From Evernia prunastri (lineage: Eukaryota; Ascomycota; Lecanoromycetes; Lecanorales; Parmeliaceae), in NCBI GenBank assembly GCA_003184365.1, contig NKYR01000165.1:1-64000 (forward strand): a DNA stretch of 64,000 nt, written 5' to 3'. Of the stretch, positions 37,146 to 48,700 are shown piece after piece. The stretch's first letter is position 1. Every line of letters starts with the position of its first letter. The notes beneath the pieces are model-generated. The model was given only the letters and a program-made list of their open reading frames with translations. It was not told where the DNA came from and searched no databases. Made by a program: the position numbers and the translations under genes.

Positions 37146-37668
37146 CATTTCCAACACGGAGGTAAGGACTGGGAGGTTGGGAGGTGTTGAACGTGGATAG
37201 GCAATCCTAGCGCTGATCCATCCTGCAGGTGGCCATTGCTTAATAAGTGATCTCTCTACTCGAGGCACCGCTTTAAGGGATAGATTGCAGCGACAATATA
37301 CATCCCCAAAGCATTATTTCAATGTTTGGTCATCTACATGAGGTGCCCTACAATAGGGATACCCTTGGTCGGGGGCACTGCACCTTGGGTCTTTCGGGTC
37401 CGTTGTGTGCATAGTGCATGATACGCAGCATGGGCGTCTGGTACCGCCCAAAACTCACCACCTGCCCACTGCCGCTTGTCCAGAAACAGGCTAATGCCAT
37501 AATCTGGAACGTACCCCTTTTGCGCACTTTGGCATGCACGAGTGACAGGTGGTTGTCATGGAACTTTGACCCAGGAGATTCATCTACCAGGGATCGATCT
37601 TACGAATTCAGAAGCACATAAATAAAACAAAGCAAATGCAGGCATACTATCCTTCCTCCATCGCCTCC
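37146..37668. other. Spacer between the MFS promoter and the P450 3' end
   Basis: No coding frame with recognisable features was seen. Confidence 0.4.
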
Positions 37669-39553
37669 CTACCTCTTGCTTTTGAAGAATATCTCCGCCT
37701 TAGGATCCGGAAGCTGATTGGTCTGAAACACAATGCCCTTTGGTCTCCCCTCGCCATCTTTCAATCTAAGCTCATACCGATCAATCACAGCCGCAAGCAC
37801 CAACTTGCTTTGGTGACTAGCGTACCACCTTCCCGGGCAAGCATGCCTGCCAATGCCGAACTGCATCTGCGTCTTGGTTATAGATGTAAGCTGGTACTTC
37901 TTCTCGTCTTGCATCGAGGCCTGCCGAAGGTTGTAGAAGCGCAGACCGTCGAAGACATTCGCATCTGGGTAGTAATTTGGATCGAAGTTAATCGCGTTCG
38001 CGGGGGAAAATGTAAAGGTGCCAGGAGGTATATACGTCCCGTCAGAAAGAGTGATCGGCTGTAGCGCTTTTCGCTGGAAGGTGGCTGTTGCGAGAGGGTA
38101 GGTTCAGTACACCTGAGGGATACCACCAGCGCGCTTGGAAGAACTCACCAGTCAAATGCCCATTGTAACGCAGAGTCTCCTTCAGAAAGCTATCCGTCTT
38201 CTTCAACTTCTCCATGCTCTCAAGAGTCCAGACCCCCCCAGATTCTCCGAGCACGGAATCTATCTCCTCTTTCAGCATCGGGACATATTCAGGATGTGTC
38301 GCGAGATTAAAAATTGCATTAGTAATCAACTGGGTCGTGGTGTTCACCGACACCGCTCCAATACCAAGCTGTTGAATCCCATGGAAATGGGGATCGTTCC
38401 GGTCTGGTTCCGGAACCAGATCTCTAAGCCACTCGATGGCGTCGTTTGGCTTATCGTTATCTCCACTGGTCTCCTGCAGATTTCTTTGTTGAACGATCGG
38501 AGCAAGAAGGTCTCGCGCTCTGGCGTTGCATTTCCGAACGGTTCGAAGTTCTGGGACGAAATATTGTACGATGGGGCGAAGCCAGGGATGGAAGAATCTG
38601 AGTTTCGCAGAGGAGATAAAAATGTTTCTCGTGTACTATCCCGGGTAGGTGAACAAGCGCGACGGGTAAGATTTGTCTGGAGGTACTTACGTTGCAGCTC
38701 ATCTCGATCCACTCTTCGTTTTGATGAAGGCCTTCTCCAACAAAAATCTTCGCATTGACTCGGCTTACGAGCCGTAACACCCGGGGGTACACTTGAATAG
38801 GAAGCCAATCTGTTCAATGTAGTGAGACACAAAACCCTGCTTTGGACGCGCAGAGCTGCATACCTTTGCACTCTCCAAATTCAAGGGGAAACACAACATC
38901 AACCTCGTCTCGTACTTCTGGAAAAATCCTCCCTAGATAGCTGGAGCTCAGAAACTTCGGGTCGGTAATCGTGGCTTCTGGCGAGGAAACTTACCCATAT
39001 CCTTGTTGAGATCGTTCTTCATAACGACGATGCCATAGTCTAACTTGAATGGCTCGATAGGCCACACATATTCATGCAGAAAGAACTAGGTCTCTGTAGT
39101 CAGCCACAAATTCAATGGCTAAGAGCAGATGGACGTGGATTTTGCATACACTGCGAAGTGCTGATGGAAATGTGTGGTCTTGTAGCATCTTCACTTCATC
39201 CACATGATCTGGTGGGATGACAACATGAATACCTTCGGTTGTCCAAACTCTGAAGGGTTTTCCATAGAACTACGCAGTGGTCAGCGGTAGCTAACAATGA
39301 GTATGCTTTTATTGTCTCCTACTTGTTGATAAGCCTCTTGGAGTAGATTGACAGAATCGGAAATCCATCTTTTCCTTTGATTCCCCGCAGCTGATGTTTC
39401 CGGCACATACAGTGGAATCGAGGCATTCGTATTCGAACGCGCAGCATAGAGGGTTGCGAGGAATATGGAAGCCGCGATAAAAGGAAGTAGAACAATGGGA
39501 TATCGGGAAGTCAGAGTGTACACTAAGTCCCCGAGAAAAGAGATAGAGAACAT
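37669..39553 (-). CDS. Cytochrome P450 monooxygenase (cluster P450 A)
   Basis: A membrane-anchored heme-thiolate oxygenase. Exons: to 39323, then 39269-39150, 39085-38995, 38932-38864, 38809-38691, 38635-38149 and 38084-37669, with all phases closing. From the ATG at 39553 the protein is 510 aa; an in-frame ATG at 39673 would give 550 aa but overlaps a copy of the CCCCTCATGTGGCA element, so 39553 is preferred. The N-terminus has a hydrophobic anchor (YPIVLLPFIAASIFLATLYA). Further on are the I-helix region (GIGAVSVNTTTQLITN), ExxR in LKETLR, a PERF-region equivalent near FDGLRFYNLRQ, and the heme loop FGIGRHACPGR. The I-helix has AVSVNTTT instead of the usual AGxDTT, as in other fungal secondary-metabolism P450s. 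It probably oxidises a PKS product; the substrate is unknown. Confidence 0.9.
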
Positions 39554-39658
39554 AGCGATAATCAGTGAGTAGAGACAGAAAGTACCGACTTCAGAGATTC
39601 CACATTTCTGAGGAAGCCTGAATGGAGGGCGACCAGAAGTGTGGAATGGAAAGGTAAT

Positions 39659-39672
39659 CCCCTCATGTGGCA
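39659..39672 (+). promoter_or_regulatory. CCCCTCATGTGGCA element near the P450 A start
   Basis: The exact 14-mer also occurs at 40177-40190 on the same strand and as its reverse complement at 37103-37116. It contains an E-box (CATGTG). All copies lie in or beside upstream regions of cluster genes, which suggests a transcription-factor site. Confidence 0.4.
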
Positions 39673-40154
39673 TGCACTGGCGTAGGGTGCAGTGGCAAAA
39701 TACTAATTTATACTCGAGATTATCGTGACTGGGTCGTACTCTATCTTACTGAATCGTACCCCTAGCGATGTGTGTGAATTTCATGCATCGCAGGGTCGTG
39801 CCTCAGCCATAATGACTATGAGTGCAGTCGCCACTCGGCCTTTCGGCCAAGTCCGGACTCGAGTACATATAGTATATATAAATGTAAGTGACAGTAGGCA
39901 TAAAGGTTTGGTGAATCTCAAAGCCACGGTTCGGTTCGGTATCTTAGGTCGTCAATTTTGGCGGAACCACTGCTTGTTGCAACGTGAAGGTGGCACTGTA
40001 TGATCACACTCCCTGCATAACTATATCACATAACACATCTTGATGATCGACAGAGACGCAGCACGAGGCGCAGCTGCATGACTTTGCTAGCGGTCTATCC
40101 TAGGTCCAGATTATCGGACAATTCCGCTTCGTCCTACCGAATCGAACCCTTCGT

Positions 40155-40275
40155 GCAGCACTCCGGTGTTGGACTACCCCTCATGTGGCAAATCAGCATA
40201 TTTCTCAGACATATAAGTAGCCTTCACACCACTTCATGGCAAAACACTCGATCCATCATAGTCACACTCCATCAG
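40155..40275 (+). promoter_or_regulatory. Second copy of the promoter-like module, no gene directly downstream
   Basis: Plus-strand sequence with CCGGTGTTGGACTACCCCT, CATGTGGCAAATCAGCATA, TTTCTCAGACATATAAGTAG and CCTTCACACCACTTCATGG, matching the module upstream of the MFS gene in the same order. Downstream there is only a short frame, then a MITE at 40515, and PKS2 begins 2.5 kb away at 42760. Either it once drove a lost gene, or it is a PKS2-side promoter displaced by insertion. Confidence 0.45.
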
Positions 40276-40514
40276 GTTATGGCCCCTCGCGTAACTACTA
40301 CGCAGTTACATGCAGTCATCCATAGTTATATTAACTCCGTGATTGTCTAAGGTACCTACAGGTAGACCATGACGTATTTTGGAGTCAATTGGGGTTGCAC
40401 TTATTTACCTAAGTCCGTAATTTCGTACCTTAACAATATTCGCTTATGGGGCTCGGATTCCGCCACGTACAATTGAGGTAGTAGGAGTAAGATGACTAAG
40501 TGGCGGAAGTTTTA

Positions 40515-41139
40515 GCGTATGCACAAAACGTTGCATTCCTTGGCACTGAGAAAATTTTCTCGCGCCGACTGTGAATATAGTCAGATCGACATATGCAACA
40601 GAAATATGAAAATTTATATATATAAAATAATATCATTGATATTGTGATACTAGTACAGCAAAAACATTAAAAAATTATTTGATATTCGTAGAGATATCAA
40701 AGAAATATCAAAAGTTGTAAAGTTGTATGATTGTATCTAAAACTTTAAAATCATGAGCATTAATCCTTAACTCCCCTCGTCCTTCTATCTCTATTGTTTA
40801 AACAGGAACGATGTGACTGTCAATAGCATTGATACTAGGTAACGTACAGAAGTAAGTATGTGGGCCAACATGGAGGCATTAGGTAGGTGGCCTCTGCCAA
40901 GCCTCGGTTGGCCAACCAATCAGCGTCCGGGCCTCTGTTCTACCGCATATTTCAATATCTATCAAAAATTGATTTTTTTTTGATTTTTTTTTTGGCTATG
41001 TGAGAATCACAGTATTTGGAATAGATATGATCCATATAGCTTTATTATACATATGCTACACTCGTCGATTTGACTACATCCACAGCCGGCGCGAGATGAT
41101 TTTCTCAGCGCCAAGGAATGCAACGTTTTGTGCATACGC
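40515..41139. mobile_element. MITE-like element with TA target duplication
   Basis: The left end GCGTATGCACAAAACGTTGC (40515 onward) and the right end ending GCATACGC at 41139 are inverted repeats. The match is almost perfect for the first 58 bp or so and continues more loosely to about 80 bp (40515-40592 against 41060-41139). TA dinucleotides flank both ends (40513-40514 and 41140-41141), as expected for Tc1/mariner/pogo-type insertion. The 625-bp element is AT-rich inside and has no transposase frame, so it is non-autonomous. Confidence 0.82.
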
Positions 41140-42759
41140 TAATTGTCTACAGGGGTTGTGCACAGTCCTTTGGGCTTTGATAGATGAGGATACCATTACT
41201 TCACTCTTAAACACAAAACACAGAGATCGGCAGGGGAAGTCCTGCATCCGCGCTAAGGTAGGTAAGCACGTAAGGTATCTAAATCTTACCTTAGAGTGTC
41301 AAGAATAGCGGCCCTAAGGGTGCCTAAAGCCTGCCGCCTAAGCTTAGTATCTTACTCTCGGAAAGTTGCAGAGTGGAAGTAAGGCTCTCTTCTCATTCCA
41401 TTACGCACGATCCTCTCATTCGCGGATAAGGTACCTTACCTTAAGTGCTGTATACCACATACCTTACGACGGCAAGACAATGAGGGTCTCAGGGACCGTG
41501 TCTTCGCCAAAAGACCTGTGGCTAGCCTACCTACATATTGAATAAAGTAAGTGAGGTGGCGAATGTTTCAACATCTTCACTCGCGACCAAGCAGAAGCCC
41601 GAGTTCCTTCACCGGTGCGCGCCTAGTATACACTATGGATGCCTGCTTTGCTTTCAAATCCCGTGCACTTGGTTACAGATTGATCGTACCTATCGGCTTA
41701 CTGATAGCGAGATAGGCAATCCTGGACGTTTTCTATCCATGCACAATTACCGATTCATCTTGCTAGATCAAGATTAGAAGCTGCATGAGATTCCTTTGGC
41801 GGGGCACACCCTGGCTACAAGTAAAAGCACTCTTGTCTCGGATCTGCAAAAAAACGACTTGCATATCCCGTAGCTATCAACTGTTCAAGCAGTCCTAGCC
41901 CTTACCTACAGAAGTGTTTTTGTCACTGACAATTTCCTCCACAACTAAGATTGAAAGTAACCAATGGGCGCTAACAGACCTCCCATCCCTGATAGGTGTA
42001 CCATACCATACCAATTTCTCGGCGCACGCGGTATTCAATCCCCTGGCTATGCCTGGTAAGAACAATTTCACATAGGAACTTTTTGTTCACGATTCGAGTT
42101 ATCCAGCGCAGCGATGGCTTAAAGCTTCAGAATACCTTCCGTAGAAAATCATACACGAGTTATCTTTTGTAGGATACATTTGTACTGACAATGCAGTAGT
42201 AGATTGTCGACCTGGACTCCCGGTCAGGGTGATGGTCTATACAGCAAGGCTTCTTGTCTATGAAAGGCTCAATTTAATCTAATCACGCTACGAGGTAGGA
42301 CAAAGGCATACAAGAAGGAACCTCATCCATGTTCTAGATCATGTTTTAAAACGTGGAGGGAACGTGCTCACGCGTCATTTTCTTTGACGATGGTCCTACC
42401 TGCCACCGCCGATCTGGCCACTCGATGGCCTGTGTTACCTTTCTACATCGCGACTAGTCAAAAAAGGGAAATGCTCTATGTTCTCCTATAGAGTAGTAGG
42501 TCACCAGATCCCGTTTCGCCACTCTGCTTTAGTTGTGTGTGTTCATTTCAGAAAGAGTGAACAGAGTCAACCTTCCTGATCACTATAAGATCTGTTTACG
42601 CACCTTCCTGATCAAAATTTTCAACAGAAATCAGGTGCCCGGATCTTTTCCCGTTAACGGAGTGTCTCAACACGCATTCAACTTCTGTTTCTGCGAATCC
42701 AGTATTCTCGTCATCAGCTGAAGCCGGGAAACAAGAGCTCAGGAGCACAAGATCGAATA
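41140..42759. promoter_or_regulatory. Upstream region of PKS2
   Basis: The 1.6 kb between the MITE and the PKS2 start codon has no supportable gene. It contains several AGGTAAG/CTTACCT repeats between 41260 and 41470. The proximal PKS2 promoter must lie here; no TATA box or known binding site was assigned. Confidence 0.45.
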
Positions 42760-45700
42760 ATGGAGGGCAACGAGGACACAAACGGGGTCCAAACCCATTT
42801 CACCGCTATGAATGGTCACCAGGAAAATTTGCACCACAAGAACAAAGACTGTATGGGTGGATTCACCAATGGGACTGACAAATTGCCAGACATCACGCAG
42901 GACACTAAACAGATCCCAGTCGCCATCTGTGGTATGGCAATGAGACTGCCTGGCGGAATCCACAACGACAGAGCTTTGTACGATTTCCTGATCAACAAAG
43001 GGGACGCTCGGTCAATGATTGGGGAAGACCGATACAACGTTGATGCTTACTACAACGCACATGGCAATCACGGAACCATAAGTACCAAGCACGGCTATTT
43101 CATGAACGACGTGGATTTTTCCAACTTTGATCTATCGATGTTTACTCTCACGCCTGCTGAAGCGGAGCAAGTTGACCCGAATCAGAGACTGGTGCTCGAA
43201 GTAGTCAGGGAAGCGTTTGAGAATTCAGGTGAGACCGAATGGCGGGGAAAGAATATCGGCACATATGTTGGAATGTTCTCGGAAGATTGGCAAGACTTGC
43301 AACACAAAGATCCTCAGGAGTACAACCCATATCGAGTATTGGGTGGTCTTGATTTCGCTCTGCCTAATCGAATCTCATATGAATATGATCTTAAAGGGCC
43401 AAGGTATGCTTGAAGTACCGCTGTATCACACATCTCTCCGTTTTATGAGACTAACGAACGTATAGTATGATCATCAAGAGCGCATGCTCCTCTGCGGGAC
43501 TGTGCTTGCATCAGGCGTTACAAGCCATCCGGCAGAGAGAAATCTCTTCCGCAATTGTATGCGGAACAAACCTGATCCTAGCTCCAGGGATGACCATCAG
43601 CATGAGTCTGCAAATGGCTCTTTCTCCAGAAGGTTCATCTAAGTCTTTTGATGCTTCTGCCGATGGGTATGCTCGGGGAGAAGGCGTAACTGCTCTCTAC
43701 ATCAAGCGTCTAGATGAAGCTATCAGAGACAGAAACCCCATCCGAGCAATCATTCGATCTTCAGCCAGTAATGCTGATGGCAGAACCAACGGGATGGCCA
43801 TGCCAAACCCTGAAGCGCACAAAGCTGTGATCCGCCAAGCTTACGATACTGCAGGCTTGGACTTTTCACAAACGGCAATGGTGGAGGCTCATGGTACTGG
43901 TACGAAAATTGGCGACCCAATTGAGGTCAAAGCTATCGCATCTTGTTTTGGAGGTCACGATGTGTACCTTGGAGCTGTAGGTGAAAATCCATTCGCTATG
44001 CAAAACAAGATGCTGAAATAAGGTAGATCAAGCCAAATCTAGGGCACAGCGAGGGAGCTGCTGCAATTACTAGTATCATCAAAGCAGTCTTGTCTCTTGA
44101 GAACCGGACAATCATTCCAAATATCAAATTCAATACTCCAAACCCAGCAAGTAAGGCATGCCAGTCATAGGCTGTTTTAATAACTACCTGGAACAATGCT
44201 GACTGTTCCTAGTTCCGTGGGAAAGTACCAGGCTCGTCGTACCTACAGAACCTTGTCCATGGCCTGCAGATCGCGCTGAAAGAATAAGCGTGAACTCTTA
44301 TGGTATTGGTGGTTCTAATGCCCATGTGAGCTCAAGACCGTGTTTGAGGTGCATTTGCCGCCAGCTAATCTGTGTCTCAGTTTGTCATAGATTCTGCGGC
44401 CTCATTCGGCCTCGAGTCGCCGAAATCCGCTCCAGATCTGGGTACTAAGCTACAAAAGCAGCGCAAAGGTCTGCTGCTTTTCTCGGCGAACCACCCAGAG
44501 TCGTTGAGGAGACTCGTTGAGAATATTGAGAGTTACTTCAGAAACCATCCAGACCGCCTCGAGGACTTAGCATATACTCTTGCCCAAAGAAGAGAACATC
44601 TTAAGCTGAGAAGTTACTGCGTTCTAAACGAATCTACGCCCCTCATAGTATCGTCTCAGACAAAATTCCAGGGTCCACGTCAAGCTGCTTTTGTATTCAC
44701 TGGGCAAGGTGCGCAATGGTATGCTCCCCGATCCTCGTTCTAAGCCCGACTTATTTCTTTCCGAGAGAAATTCTTTGGCGACCAAGGTTTCACTTGGTAT
44801 TGTAGTAAGGACTTTCTTTCCCTAGGCAATGCTGAGTGGGTCGTTCTTAGGGTTCACATGGGAAAAGAGCTCATGCTCCAGTATCCATCGTTCTTAGAGT
44901 GTATGAGATCAATGGACCGAGTTCTCCAAGAACTAAAACACGCACCATCATGGTCAATTGAAGGTAAGACTTCTTCCATTACTTGAGTCACGTCTCACTC
45001 ACAATGTTATAGATGTTCTCTTGCATTCAGATGATAAAAAGATCGTTGGCCAAGCTGAATACTCACAGCCAATTTGCACCGCCTTGCAGATTGCTCTGAT
45101 CAAACTTCTAGCTTCTTGGAGCATAATTCCATCTGCAGTTGTTGCCCATTCCAGTGGCGAAATCGCCGCATCATATGCTGCAGGTGCCTTGACTTTGAAA
45201 GAGGCCATCATCACGGCATACTATCGTGGCTACGTTTGCAAATCGCCACAAAAGATCGGTGGAATGGCTGCTATTGGTATGGGGAAGGAAGAGGTCAGCA
45301 AGTATCTGGTTCGAGGGGTGCGAATAGCTTGTGAAAACAGTATATCCAGTGTCACTCTTTCTGGAGATGTGGACATCCTGGAGAATGTCATGTCTGCAAT
45401 TAAGACACAGCTGCCTGATGTCCTCGTCAGAAAGCTTCAAGTCGATATGGCTTACCACTCGCGTGAGTCTCGTCTCAAATTTTGTTAATGCTGGGCTAAA
45501 AAATTTAGACCATATGACCATTGTCGGAGACTTTTACCACACACTCATAGCGAAACACCTCTCGCCTCGTTCGCCAAAGATCCCGTTCTATTCTAGTGTT
45601 AAGCCGAAGGTCCTTCGTGAGGCCTCCGAGTTCGGCCCAAAGTACTGGCAGGAGAATCTGGAAAGCCCAGTTCTGTTTCATTCCGCCGTAAGAACACTCC

Positions 45701-48700
45701 TCGCTGAATCGAAGGAATGTTCTGTGCATGTGGAAGTCGGACCACACGCAGCTCTCAGCGGTCCCTTGAGGCAGACTTACAGCGAGACTTCAACGCCAAT
45801 AAATTACGTATCTATTCTCAATCGCGGCAAAGATGACACAAATTCGTTCCTGGAAGCGGTGGGGCAGCTGCATTCACTCGGTGTCCGAATCTCTTACCCT
45901 CCCGTCCCCAAGAACATAAAAGTACTCACCGATCTTCCTACGTATCCTTGGCACTACGAGAGGAGCTATTGGTCAGAGACTAGGATCATGAAAAATTGGA
46001 GATTTCGAAAACACCCTCCTCACGACCTCCTTGGCCTTCGCACTCTTGAAGGGAGCGACGTTTCGCCCACTTGGAGGAATGAGCTACGGCTTATTGACGT
46101 CCCTTGGCTCAAAGACCATTGCGTTGGTAACGATATCGTCTTCCCAGGAGCATGTTATGTCGCCATGGCCGGAGAGGCTATTTTCCAAATCAACAACGTC
46201 CGAGAATACACAATCAAGGACATGGAGTTGAGCAAAGCTATGGTGCTCTATAACGACAAGCCGATTGAGTTTGTCACTAGTCTGCAACCGCAAAGACTCA
46301 CCTCCACATTAGACAGCGAATGGTACGAATTCCAAATCGTCTCATATGATGGAGCTGCTTGGAACAGACATTGCTCTGGAATTGTTCGCAGTGGTCGTGC
46401 TTCTGTTAGCCCACCAAGGAAAAATCAAGTTCTTGATAGACAAGTCTCTTCAACACGGTGGTATAAGACCATGTCCAGAGTCGGCTTGAACTATGGACCA
46501 AGGTTCATTGGCCTGGAAAACATAGCTGCCAGCATCCTTGAGAGGGTCGCTGCAGCCGTTGTCATTGACAAACAGGAAGTTGGCGAGTCTTCGTACATGC
46601 TTCACCCTTCCACACTCGACCTTGTCTTCCAATCTTTGACAGTGGCAGCCTGTCAAGGAGTCTATCGAACATTCAAGACGTTATTCCTTCCGACTTTTAT
46701 CGAGGAACTTTATGTTGGCAACGTGACTGGAAAGACTGTCCAGGTCAACACCGCTGCTGGCGGCAGGCCTGGCACTGTTCGGGGCAACTCATACGGTATC
46801 TCTGAGAGTGAAATGGTCTTCTATCTCAAGGGTTTTACGGGCAAAGCCATGGAAGACTTAGGCATGGAAAAGCCTCCGGAACTGAAATCGCTTCAGATCC
46901 AATGGAAGCCGCACTTTGAATTCCTAGATGCCGGACAACTGATGAAAGTGAAGTATGATATTCGAGAACAGATCCGGCAGTTAGAGAGACTATACGTTCT
47001 TTGCGCCGTCGAATCGAGGAACGCGCTGTCCGGCCTCTCTACTGCGCAACCTCACTTGGAGAAGTATCGGGCTTGGCTGGATCAACAATTTGAGCTATTC
47101 CAACAACCAGGATATCCACTGGTCGAAGACTCAGTGGACTTGGCCCGTATGGATGAGAACAAACGCCGACAGCTTATTCCACAGATACTTGAACACTGTC
47201 AAGCTTTAGGTGGATGGGGACCAGCAACTGCTATATGGAGAGCTTATGACCAAGTAGTGAACATCTTTGAAGGGCGAACCGATTACCTCGACCTTCTACT
47301 TCAAGATGGAGTTCTCACTGCGATCTACAGTTGGTACAATGATATATGGGAATTCAAAGACTTCATGCAGCTTCTAGGACATGCCCAACCGCAATTGAGA
47401 GTCCTTGAGATCGGTGCTGGGACTGGCGGGTTGACGGCCAAGTTCCTAGAGCAGCTCATGTCAGACTTTGGGGAGCGTTTGTACCTGAAATATACCTTCA
47501 CCGACATATCGTCTGGATTCTTTGTTCAAGCAAAAGAGCGATTCAGAAATTATGAAGGCATCGAATACAAAGCCCTCGATATATCCAAGGACCCACTGGA
47601 ACAAGGTTTCACTGCGGGTGAATACGATCTGATCATTGCGTCGAACGTGGGTAATCATGTTTTGCTCTCCAGGTTCATCATGTTAATCACAGAAACAGGT
47701 ATTGCATGCGACTCCATTCCTACAGGACACTTTGACAAATGTTCGGACCTTACTTCAGCCAAAAGGACGGCTCTTCTTGCAAGAGCTGTGTCCAAGTAAG
47801 AAATATCAACCTTGCCCTTTTTGCACATTCACTAATTAGAAGCAGTAACAAGAGCCATGAGCTTCATGATGGTAGGCCTCCAATAGCTGATTTGCTTTCC
47901 CAGTATTTTCTTCGTACCCCTGTATTATTCTTTGTCCTCCGTCTCTGAAAGTTTCATCTTGCGCCTTCTTCGATTGGCTAGCCTTTTTTATCTGACTGAT
48001 TCTTCTAGGGCCCATTCTCTGGCTGGTGGCTCAGTGAGGATGACGGTCGAATCGGCAGCCCATTCATAACACCAGAAGAATGGGATAAGAGACTGCACAG
48101 TGCGGGCTTTGCAGGGTGCGACTCAGTAACCCTGGATAGTGAACAACCTTACACTTACAATGCGAATATCATTGCAAAGCCAGCCCTCAGCTCCCCAGGA
48201 CTACAGAAAGTCACTCTGCTTCGGCGTTTTGGAAAGAATTCACTCATTATGGACGTCGAGGATGTGCTTCGTGCACAAGGTTTCGAGGTTGAGTACTGTG
48301 AATGGGGCCAGGAGTCTCCTGCAGATCAAGATCTCATCTCATTCATCGACTTGGAAGGGCAGCCTTTACTCCAAAATGTCAACGAAGAAGACTTGACGCA
48401 AATGCTACGTCTTGTTGATTCACATCAACAATCAATGGTGCTTTGGCTCACACCTTCTGCTCAGATTCATCCAACAGATCCACAGGCTGCACAGGTGCTT
48501 GGCATGGCGAGAACTATTAGATCCGAATTAGCCATGTCTTTTGCCACTCTTGAGCTTGAACACATAGGTACAGGAGCGGCTGACGCTGTTGTCAATACAG
48601 TGAGGAAGATTCAAGGATCTAAGGACGAGATCTCCGAGCTTGACCCTGATATGGAGTATGCATGGTCAAATGGCGCATTGAACATCAGTCGCTTCCACTG

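Noticed and set aside
39554..39673. N-terminal extension of P450 A from the ATG at 39673
   Set aside because: The extension adds 40 residues before the normal anchor and begins inside a copy of the 14-bp promoter element; the ATG at 39553 fits the family length better, though it is not excluded.
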